Shown: positions 22,589-29,616 of the stretch, piece by piece | Position numbering within the stretch: position 1 is the first letter of the stretch | Layout: each line of letters begins with the position of its first letter | Assembly (NCBI GenBank): GCA_020160955.1 | Contig: JAIUOX010000049.1 | Span: 1-32,470, forward strand | Reading direction: 5' to 3' | Origin: Pseudomonadota bacterium | GTDB taxonomy: Bacteria; Pseudomonadota; Alphaproteobacteria; Reyranellales; Reyranellaceae | Length of the DNA stretch: 32,470 bases | Made by a program: the position numbers and the translations under genes | Notes under the pieces: generated by a model | Databases searched by the model: none | What the model saw: the letters and a program-made list of their open reading frames with translations, nothing else | What the model was told of the DNA's origin: nothing

Positions 22589-23275
22589 ATGATCAAGTTC
22601 TACTACAACCTCGCGCCCAACCCGATGAAGGTCGCGCTCTGCCTCGAGGAGATGGGGCTGAAGTACGAGCTGGCGCCGGTCGACACCCGCAAGGGCGAGC
22701 AGCACGCGCCGGCCTACCTCGCGATCAATCCCAACGCCAAGGTGCCGGCGATCGTCGACGACGGCGCCACCGTGTTCGACAGCAACGCCATCCTGCTCTA
22801 CCTCGCCGAGAAGACCGGCCAGTTCCTGCCCGGTACATCGCTCAAGGCGCGCGGCGAGATGCTGTCGTGGCTGATGTTCGTGGCGTCCGGCATCGGCCCG
22901 TACTCGGGCCAGGCCGTGCACTTCCGCAACTTCGCGCCGGAGCCCAAGGAGTACGCGGTCAACCGCTACACCTTCGAGGCCGAGCGGCACTGGGGCATCC
23001 TCGAGGCCCGGCTGGCCGGCCGGCGCTACATGGTGGGCGACGGCTACTCGATCGTCGATATGGCGGTGTGGGGCTGGTCGCGGCTGATCCCGTTCGTGCT
23101 GGGGCCCGAGGCGCCGGCGCGGTTCCCCTCGGTCCAGCGGCACCTCGCCGAGATCAATGCCCGCCCGGCGGCGGTCCGGGCGCTGGCGCTGAAGGACAAG
23201 CACGCCTTCAAGGCCGAGATGGACGAGGCGGCGAAGCTCGCGATGTTTCCGCACCTCGGCAGGAAGGCCGGCTGA
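22589..23275 (+). CDS. Glutathione S-transferase family protein
   Basis: The 228-residue cytosolic protein has an N-terminal thioredoxin-like domain (1-82) with NPMKVALCLEEMGLKYE, the cis-Pro segment KVPAIVDDG and the glutathione-carboxylate-binding FDSNAILLYLAEK, then a helical domain (about 88-215) with SIVDMAVWGW, the conserved helix-capping region. It resembles the bacterial YfcG/YghU-like group. The start of strand 1 (FYYNLAPNP) offers Tyr and Asn near the glutathione thiol. Ribosome site GGAGAG precedes ATG 22589. It is 10 bases after the Bug receptor gene and 60 before the first acyl-CoA dehydrogenase. Conjugation, dehalogenation or a reductase role cannot be separated. Confidence 0.9.
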   Translation: MIKFYYNLAPNPMKVALCLEEMGLKYELAPVDTRKGEQHAPAYLAINPNAKVPAIVDDGATVFDSNAILLYLAEKTGQFLPGTSLKARGEMLSWLMFVASGIGPYSGQAVHFRNFAPEPKEYAVNRYTFEAERHWGILEARLAGRRYMVGDGYSIVDMAVWGWSRLIPFVLGPEAPARFPSVQRHLAEINARPAAVRALALKDKHAFKAEMDEAAKLAMFPHLGRKAG

Positions 23276-23335
23276 GCGGCGCTTTACGGCGCGGAACCCG
23301 GCGCGCTACTTTCGCGCCCCATAAAGGAGCCCCCG

Positions 23336-24547
23336 ATGGACCTGACGTTCGGCAAGGAAGAATTGGCCTTCCAGAAGGAAGTGCGTGACTGGCTGAAGGA
23401 CAACCTGACGCCCGAGATCGTCGGCGAGCTGAAGGTCAGCCGCAACGCCTACATGCCGAAGGAACGCCTGGTCGACTGGCAGAAGCGCCTGGCCAAGAAG
23501 GGCTGGCTGTGCACCGGCTGGCCGAAGGAGTTCGGCGGCCCGGGCTTCACCACCACGCAGAAGTACATCTTCGAGATGGAGATGGCCCGCGCGGGCGCGC
23601 CCACGACCTCGCCGTTCGGCCCCAAGATGTGCGCGCCGGTGATCATGAAGTACGGCTCGGCCGAGCAGAAGGCGCGCCACCTGCCGCCGATGCTGAACTC
23701 CGACCTGATCTGGTGCCAGGGCTACTCCGAGCCGGGCTCCGGCTCCGACCTCGCGAGCCTGCGCACCCGCGCGGTGCGCGAGGGCGACCACTACATCGTC
23801 AACGGCCAGAAGACCTGGACGACCCTGGCGCAGACCGCCGACTGGATCTTCTGCCTGGTGCGGACCTCGACCGAGGGCAAGCCGCAGGAGGGCATCTCGT
23901 TCCTGCTGATCGACATGAAGACGCCGGGCATCTCGGTCGAGCCGATCATCACCGCCGACGGCAACCGCGCCGGCACCCAGGAGGTCAACTCGGTGTTCTT
24001 CACCGACGTCAAGGTGCCGGTCGAGAACCGGGTCGGCGAGGAGAACAAGGGCTGGACCTACGCCAAGTACCTGCTCGAGTTCGAGCGCGGCGGCAACCCG
24101 TACAGCCCGCGCCTGCGCGCCGCCTACGACCGCCTGATGCGCCTGTCGAAGGCGATGCCGGCCGGCGACGACACGATCCTGGGCGACGTCGCGTGGCGCG
24201 AGAAGCTGGCGCGCATGGACATCGAGATCTCCGGCCTCGAGATGTTCGAGCAGGAGTTCTACTCGAAGCTGGCGGCCGGCCAGAACCCGGGCCCGCTGTC
24301 GTCGATGATCAAGCTGCGCGGCACCGAGGTCATGCAGCAGGTCCAGGAGTTCGCGGTCGAGGCGGCCGGCTACTACGCCCAGCCGTTCCCCGAGCAGCGC
24401 GCCTGGAACGCCAACGTCGAGCCGATCGGCCCCGAGGGGGTCGACACGCTGGCGCCGCGCTACTTCAACGGCCGCAAGATGACGATCTACGGCGGCTCGT
24501 CCGAGGTGCAGCGGGGCATCATGTCGAAAGTCATGCTGGGGCTCTGA
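23336..24547 (+). CDS. Acyl-CoA dehydrogenase (first of a tandem pair)
   Basis: The 403-residue flavoprotein has the three acyl-CoA dehydrogenase domains. Characteristic segments are the FAD/substrate motif WCQGYSEPGSGSDLASL (126-142), the middle barrel with VNGQKTWTT, and the C-terminal IYGGSSEVQRGIMSK. The MCAD catalytic Glu position in that last motif (YEG) is Gly here; the likely base is Glu250 in LLEFERGG, the position used by isovaleryl-CoA dehydrogenase-like enzymes. It introduces a double bond into an acyl-CoA and passes electrons to ETF. AGGAG precedes ATG 23336 by six bases. It is followed after three bases by a close paralogue. Chain length and branch preference are unknown. Confidence 0.92.
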   Translation: MDLTFGKEELAFQKEVRDWLKDNLTPEIVGELKVSRNAYMPKERLVDWQKRLAKKGWLCTGWPKEFGGPGFTTTQKYIFEMEMARAGAPTTSPFGPKMCAPVIMKYGSAEQKARHLPPMLNSDLIWCQGYSEPGSGSDLASLRTRAVREGDHYIVNGQKTWTTLAQTADWIFCLVRTSTEGKPQEGISFLLIDMKTPGISVEPIITADGNRAGTQEVNSVFFTDVKVPVENRVGEENKGWTYAKYLLEFERGGNPYSPRLRAAYDRLMRLSKAMPAGDDTILGDVAWREKLARMDIEISGLEMFEQEFYSKLAAGQNPGPLSSMIKLRGTEVMQQVQEFAVEAAGYYAQPFPEQRAWNANVEPIGPEGVDTLAPRYFNGRKMTIYGGSSEVQRGIMSKVMLGL

Positions 24548-24550
24548 TCG

Positions 24551-25765
24551 ATGGATCTCGCATTCAACGCCGAGGAGTTGGCCTTCCAGAAGGAAGTGCG
24601 CGACTGGATCGAGGCCAACATGCCGCCGGAAGTGGCGGAGGAAAGCCGGCGCAGCCGGTCCAGCCACGTCTCCAAGGAGCGTCTTCTGCAGTGGCAGAAG
24701 AAGCTGGCGGGCAAGGGCTGGCTGTGCCCGAACTGGCCGAAGGAGTACGGCGGCACGGGCTGGACCTCGACGCAGAAGTTCATCTTCGAGATGGAGATGG
24801 CGCGGGCCGATTCGCCCTACCTGTCGTCGTTCAGCATCAAGATGGTCGCGCCGGTGCTGATGAAGTACGGCAGCGACTGGCAGAAGAAGCGCTTCCTGCC
24901 GAAGATCGCCGCCGCCGAGGAACTGTGGTGCCAGGGCTATTCGGAGCCGGGCTCGGGTTCCGACCTCGCCAGCCTGCGCACCAAGGCGGTGCGCGACGGC
25001 GACCACTACGTGGTCAACGGCCAGAAGATCTGGACCACCAACGCGCACTTCGCCGACTGGATCTTCTGCCTGGTGCGGACGTCGAATGAGGGCAAGCAGC
25101 AGGAAGGCATCTCGTTCCTGCTGATCGACATGAAGTCGCCGGGCATCCGCATCGACCCGATCTACCTGGTCGACGGCACGCGCACGCCGATGCGCCACGA
25201 GGTCAACCAGGTGTTCTTCACCGATGTCCGCGTGCCGGTGCAGAACCTGGTGGGCGAGGAGAACAAGGGCTGGACCTACGCCAAGTTCCTGCTCGAGTTC
25301 GAGCGCGGCGGCCAGGCCTTCGGGCCGCGGCTGCGCAAGGCCTATCGCCACCTCGCCGAGCTGTCGCGCAGCCAGTTCGACAACGGCGAGCCGCTGTCGG
25401 CCGACCCGAAGTGGCGCGAGAAGATGGCGGCGCTCGAGATGGAGATCGACGCGGTCGAGATGAACGAGCTGATGTTCTACTCGAGCCTCAAGACCGGCGA
25501 CGCGCCGGGCAGCGCCGCCTCGGTGGTCAAGATGCGCGGCACCGAGGTCGGCCAGAAGGTCACCGAGCTGGCGGTCGAGGCGGTCGGCTGGTACGGCACG
25601 CCGTTCACCGAGCTGCGCAACTTCGACAGCAACATCGTGCCGGTCGGTGGTGGCTACGTCGACGACGTCGCGCCGCGCTACTTCAACAACCGCAAGACCA
25701 CGATCTACGGCGGCTCGTCGGAGGTCCAGCGCAACGTGCTGGCCAAGGCGATGCTGGGTCTCTGA
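24551..25765 (+). CDS. Acyl-CoA dehydrogenase (second of a tandem pair)
   Basis: The 404-residue protein is closely similar to the preceding gene product along its whole length; by eye more than half of the residues agree. It shares WCQGYSEPGSGSDLASL, the LLEFERGG candidate catalytic Glu and IYGGSSEVQRNVLAK. Both copies therefore look catalytically intact, unlike heteromeric dehydrogenases where the active-site features are split. They may form homotetramers with different substrates or a mixed tetramer. Long identical DNA tracts between the copies, such as 23363-23387 against 24578-24602, show a fairly recent duplication or conversion. The stop is two bases before the aldo/keto reductase GTG, so translation is coupled. 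Confidence 0.92.
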   Translation: MDLAFNAEELAFQKEVRDWIEANMPPEVAEESRRSRSSHVSKERLLQWQKKLAGKGWLCPNWPKEYGGTGWTSTQKFIFEMEMARADSPYLSSFSIKMVAPVLMKYGSDWQKKRFLPKIAAAEELWCQGYSEPGSGSDLASLRTKAVRDGDHYVVNGQKIWTTNAHFADWIFCLVRTSNEGKQQEGISFLLIDMKSPGIRIDPIYLVDGTRTPMRHEVNQVFFTDVRVPVQNLVGEENKGWTYAKFLLEFERGGQAFGPRLRKAYRHLAELSRSQFDNGEPLSADPKWREKMAALEMEIDAVEMNELMFYSSLKTGDAPGSAASVVKMRGTEVGQKVTELAVEAVGWYGTPFTELRNFDSNIVPVGGGYVDDVAPRYFNNRKTTIYGGSSEVQRNVLAKAMLGL

Positions 25766-25767
25766 CC

Positions 25768-26799
25768 GTGGAGTATCGCCGCCTCGGACGCAGCGGGCTC
25801 AAGGTCTCCGAGATCTGTCTCGGCACCATGACCTTCGGCAACGGGGCGGACGAGGCGGAGGCGGTGCGGATGGTCCATGCCGCGCTGGATGCCGGGGTGA
25901 ACTTCTTCGACACCGCCGACGCCTACGTCGGCGGCGTGTCGGAGACCCTGCTGGGCAAGGCCCTGAAGGGGCGGCGGGCCGACGCGGTCGTCGCGTCGAA
26001 GGTGTTCAACCCGATGGGACACCGGCCCAACGATTCGGGCATGTCGCGGCTGCACATCATGCAGGCGGTCGAGGCCAGCCTGCAGCGGCTGCAGACCGAC
26101 CATCTCGACGTCTACTACATCCATCACGTCGATGTGCAGACGCCGCTCGAGGAGATGCTGCGCGCCTTCGACGACCTCGTGCGCCAGGGCAAGGTCCTCT
26201 ACACGGCCTGCTCGAACTACGAGGCGTGGCGCCTGGTCGAGGCGCTGTGGCTGTCCGACAGCCATCGTTGGGCGCGGTTCGAGGCCTACCAGGCGCAGTA
26301 CAGCCTGGTGGTGCGCGACATCGACGAGGAGATCGTGCCGGCCTGCGAGGCCAAGGGTGTCGGGCTGGTGGCGTGGTCGCCGTTGGCCAGCGGCTACCTG
26401 GCGGGACGCTACCAGCCGGGCAGCCTGCGCAGCGAGGGCACGCGTTCTGCCGAGGGCTGGGGCTTCCAGTCGCGCTTCTTCGCGGCCAACCATGGCGAGA
26501 TCCTGCAGGCGCTGCTGGACGTGGCGCGCGAGATCGGCCGCTCGCCGGCCCAGGTGGCGCTGCGCTGGGTGATGGACCAGCCGTTCATGACCAGCGCGAT
26601 CGTCGGCGCCCGCAGCGCGCGGCAGCTCTCGGAGACGCTCGAAGCCGGTGGCTGGCGCTTGCCGGCCGAGGCGAAGGCGCGGCTCGACGCGGTGTCGGCC
26701 CAGCCGCATCGCTATCCGCGCGCCTTCGAGGAGCCGATGGCCGAGCGCCGCGACAGCGCGGTCAAGATGCCGGGCCAGCAGCCACGGAGCGGCGACTAG
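25768..26799 (+). CDS. Aldo/keto reductase
   Basis: The 343-residue protein is an NAD(P)H-dependent (beta/alpha)8-barrel oxidoreductase. The catalytic tetrad is visible: Asp and Tyr in FFDTADAYVGG, Lys in VVASKVF and His in YYIHHVD. The cofactor-binding end is SAIVGARSARQLSETL. The N-terminus YRRLGRSGLKVSEICLGTMTFG is standard for the YajO/Tas-like bacterial group. Start GTG 25768 is two bases after the previous stop and has only a weak ribosome site, so it relies on coupling. It is the last gene of the receptor/transferase/dehydrogenase run and may reduce an aldehyde or ketone made there. Its TAG stop shares the palindrome CTAG with the convergent dioxygenase. Confidence 0.9.
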   Translation: MEYRRLGRSGLKVSEICLGTMTFGNGADEAEAVRMVHAALDAGVNFFDTADAYVGGVSETLLGKALKGRRADAVVASKVFNPMGHRPNDSGMSRLHIMQAVEASLQRLQTDHLDVYYIHHVDVQTPLEEMLRAFDDLVRQGKVLYTACSNYEAWRLVEALWLSDSHRWARFEAYQAQYSLVVRDIDEEIVPACEAKGVGLVAWSPLASGYLAGRYQPGSLRSEGTRSAEGWGFQSRFFAANHGEILQALLDVAREIGRSPAQVALRWVMDQPFMTSAIVGARSARQLSETLEAGGWRLPAEAKARLDAVSAQPHRYPRAFEEPMAERRDSAVKMPGQQPRSGD

Positions 26800-27674
26800 C
26801 CGGCGACGACCGGCTCGCCGACGATCTGCGTGCGGTGCATCAGGCGCCGCAGACCCGGCTCGAAGGCGTCGCGGCGATGCATGACGCAGCGGTTGTCCCA
26901 CATCACGAGATCGCCGATCCGCCACTTCTGGGTCCACGCGAAGCGCTCCTGCGTGGCGTGCGCCCACAGCGCGTCGAGCACGGTCTCGCTCTCGTCGACC
27001 GGCAGGCCGTGGATGTAGGCATTGGGCCGGCGCCCGAGGAACAGCGCCTTGCGGCCGCTCGCGGGATGCAGGCGGACCAGCGGGTGCACCGCGCCCGGCG
27101 TGCGGCTGACGTCGATCGTCTCCTGGAAACCCTTGCGCAGTTCGCCGGCCGAGTTGTGGCTGGAGTCGTGGATGCAGGTCCGGCCGTCGATCGCCGTGCG
27201 CAGCGCCGCCGGCAGGGTCTCGTAGGCGGCGTACATGTCGAGGAAGCTGGTGTCGCCGCCGCTTGGCGGCACCTCGATGGCGTAGAGCAGGGAGGCCCGC
27301 GGCGGCAGCGGGTTGTAGGACATGTCGGTGTGCCAGACGAGTTCGGAGGCGCCGAGGCCGCCGATCGGCCGGCCGTCCTGCACGATGCTCGAGATCACCG
27401 TGACCCACGGCGCGACGTCGGGCGCCAGCCCGGCGCCGCCGCGCTCGGCGTGGGCGGCGGCGATCGGCACGCGGTCGAGTTCGCCGAACCGGGCGCTGAA
27501 GGCCATCAGCTGGTGGTCGTCGATCCGCTGGCCTGAAAATCGCAGCACGAGGTGGATTTTCCACGCCTCGGCGATCTCGGCGAATTGGGCGTCGCTAACC
27601 GGCCGCGAGAGGTCTACACCGTGAATGTCGGCGCCCAGGGCGGCGCCGCTCGGTCGTATCCACAGGTCGGTCAT
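26796..27674 (-). CDS. TauD/TfdA-family Fe(II)/2-oxoglutarate dioxygenase
   Basis: The 292-residue protein has the iron triad His115-x-Asp117 (WHTDMSY) and His266 (CVMHRRDAF), and the 2-oxoglutarate-binding Arg, probably Arg277 or Arg281 (RLMHRTQI). The family hydroxylates taurine, alkylsulfonates, 2,4-D or similar acids, often releasing the side group. ATG 27674 is preceded by GGAGAA nine bases upstream; a GTG eight codons earlier is less likely. It is convergent with the aldo/keto reductase (four-base overlap) and divergent from tamA. Substrate is unknown; in a window that also has a sulfatase, a sulfonate or sulfate-ester substrate is conceivable but unproven. Confidence 0.9.
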   Translation of the reverse strand: MTDLWIRPSGAALGADIHGVDLSRPVSDAQFAEIAEAWKIHLVLRFSGQRIDDHQLMAFSARFGELDRVPIAAAHAERGGAGLAPDVAPWVTVISSIVQDGRPIGGLGASELVWHTDMSYNPLPPRASLLYAIEVPPSGGDTSFLDMYAAYETLPAALRTAIDGRTCIHDSSHNSAGELRKGFQETIDVSRTPGAVHPLVRLHPASGRKALFLGRRPNAYIHGLPVDESETVLDALWAHATQERFAWTQKWRIGDLVMWDNRCVMHRRDAFEPGLRRLMHRTQIVGEPVVAG

Positions 27675-27753
27675 ATCGATGCTTCTCCGTCCCCGCACAT
27701 TGCCACGAATCGGTCGCGGCGCGCATCCGGGGAACGGCCTACAGCGTTAGACG

Positions 27754-29616
27754 ATGCCGGTCATGTCCCTGCTTTCCTCCCGTCCGTCTCGCCTGATCGG
27801 TCTGCTCGGTATCGCGGCGGCGCTGGCCCTGGCGCTCCCCGGCAGCGGCGACGCCCGCAACGGCCGCATCGACCTCGCGGTGACCGGCGAGGAGCGCATG
27901 CAGGGCGACCTCAAGGACCTCGTGTCGTCGTTCGAGAAGGACCAGCCGCTGACCGGCGACAGCCTCGCCCTGCTGCAGGGCGCGCAGGTGGTCGAGGGCC
28001 GCATCCGCTCGGCGTTGCGTTCGCGCGGCTACTACGACGCGACCATCGAGGCGCAGGTCGACGGCCAGCCGATCGGCGAACCGGCGGCGCTCGACGCGCT
28101 GGAGGCCCGCCCCGAGGCGGAGCCGGTGACCTTCTCGTTCAAGGTCGCGACTGGTCCGCGCTACCGGATCGGCGACGTCATCGTGCGGCCGCCGAACAGC
28201 CAGGTCTCGCTGCCGGTGATCGACCGCGCCACGCTGGGCCTGACGGCGGGTGACCCGGCCGACGCCGCCGCGGTGCTGACCGCCCAGGAGAAGCTGCTCG
28301 GGCAACTGCGCCGGGACGGCTACGCGCTGGCCCGCGTCGGCCGCGACGCCGTGGTCAACCACGCCACGCAGGAGATGACGGTCGCCTTCACGGTCGAGCC
28401 CGGGCCGCCGGCGCGGATGGGGCCGGTGCGCTTCTCGGGCACTGAGAAGGTCGACACGGTGTGGCTGCAGCGCCGCGTCCCGTTCAAGGAGGGCGAGGCC
28501 TACGACCCGGCCAAGGTCGAGGCGCTGCGCAGCCGGCTGAACGCGCTGGGCGTCTTCAACAGCATCAGCATCACGTCGCCCAAGGCGCTCGACGCCAACG
28601 GCGAACTGCCGATCGACGTGACGCTGACCGACCGGCTGCAGCGCTCGATCGGCTTCGGCATCGCCTACGAGACCCAGCTTGGATTCTCGGTCAACGGCTA
28701 CTGGACCCACCGCAACCTGTTCGGCCAGGCCGAGAGCCTGCGGCTCAGCGCCGAGATCAACCACATCGGGCAGGGGATGGCGATCCTCGACACCGGCTTC
28801 GCGTTCCGCGCCGCCTTCCGCAAGCCCGACTGGTGGCTGGGTGGCCAGGACGCGCGGCTGGAGGCGGCCGGCCTGCGCGAGGTGCTCGACGCCTACACGC
28901 GCAACGCCGTGGTGGGCTATGCCGGGCTGGACCGCGTGTTCTCGCCACGCTGGCAGGCGCGCCTCGGCCTCTCGAGCGAGATCTCGAAGATCACGCGCAA
29001 CGGCGTCACCATGGACTACGCGCTGCTCGGCCTGCCGCTGTCGGTGCTCTACAACCGCGCCAACAGCGACACCGACCCGACCAAGGGGTACCGCGTCGAC
29101 CTCGACATCACGCCGTGGGTCTACGACCGGGACTTCTTCACGGTGATGCGGGTGACCGGCCGCAGCTACCTCGACCTCGCCGAGCCGGGGCGCACGGTGC
29201 TGGCGACGCGGCTGTCGCTCGGCACCGAACCGGCCGTCAGCATCGGCGGCATCCCGCCGGACAAGCTGTTCTACGCCGGCGGTGGCGGCTCGGTGCGCGG
29301 CTTCGTCTACCAGAGCGCCGGTCCGCGCGACAATTTCAACAACCCGCTGGGTGGCGCCAGCCTGTTCGAGGCCAGCGTCGAGGTGCGCCAGCGGATCGGC
29401 GAGTCGTGGGGCGCGGTGGCGTTCGTCGACGCCGGCAGCGCCTACCCGTACTTCGTTCCCGATTTCTCGCAGCTGCCGCCGCGGGTCGGCGCCGGCGTCG
29501 GCGCGCGCTACTACACCGACTTCGGCCCGGTCCGCGTCGATGTCGGGTTTCCCCTGAACCGCCGCGACGGCGACCCGCCGTTCGGGCTCTATGTCAGTCT
29601 TGGGCAGGCCTTCTGA
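27754..29616 (+). CDS. tamA: TamA-like outer-membrane Omp85 protein
   Basis: The 620-residue protein has a signal peptide (about 1-35, ending GSGDA), POTRA domains in the first half (about 40-280; for example GPVRFSGTEKVDTVWLQRRVPFKEGEAYD), and a C-terminal 16-strand barrel (about 290-620). The Omp85 lid-lock motif VRGF is at 514-517 in GGGGSVRGF, and the protein ends in Phe (YVSLGQAF), as outer-membrane barrels do. TamA works with TamB to insert some outer-membrane proteins and to support lipid transport to the outer membrane. ATG 27754 is used; ATG 27763 is possible. It overlaps the tamB start by one base (TGATG), so the pair is coupled. The next gene confirms the assignment. Confidence 0.92.
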   Translation: MPVMSLLSSRPSRLIGLLGIAAALALALPGSGDARNGRIDLAVTGEERMQGDLKDLVSSFEKDQPLTGDSLALLQGAQVVEGRIRSALRSRGYYDATIEAQVDGQPIGEPAALDALEARPEAEPVTFSFKVATGPRYRIGDVIVRPPNSQVSLPVIDRATLGLTAGDPADAAAVLTAQEKLLGQLRRDGYALARVGRDAVVNHATQEMTVAFTVEPGPPARMGPVRFSGTEKVDTVWLQRRVPFKEGEAYDPAKVEALRSRLNALGVFNSISITSPKALDANGELPIDVTLTDRLQRSIGFGIAYETQLGFSVNGYWTHRNLFGQAESLRLSAEINHIGQGMAILDTGFAFRAAFRKPDWWLGGQDARLEAAGLREVLDAYTRNAVVGYAGLDRVFSPRWQARLGLSSEISKITRNGVTMDYALLGLPLSVLYNRANSDTDPTKGYRVDLDITPWVYDRDFFTVMRVTGRSYLDLAEPGRTVLATRLSLGTEPAVSIGGIPPDKLFYAGGGGSVRGFVYQSAGPRDNFNNPLGGASLFEASVEVRQRIGESWGAVAFVDAGSAYPYFVPDFSQLPPRVGAGVGARYYTDFGPVRVDVGFPLNRRDGDPPFGLYVSLGQAF

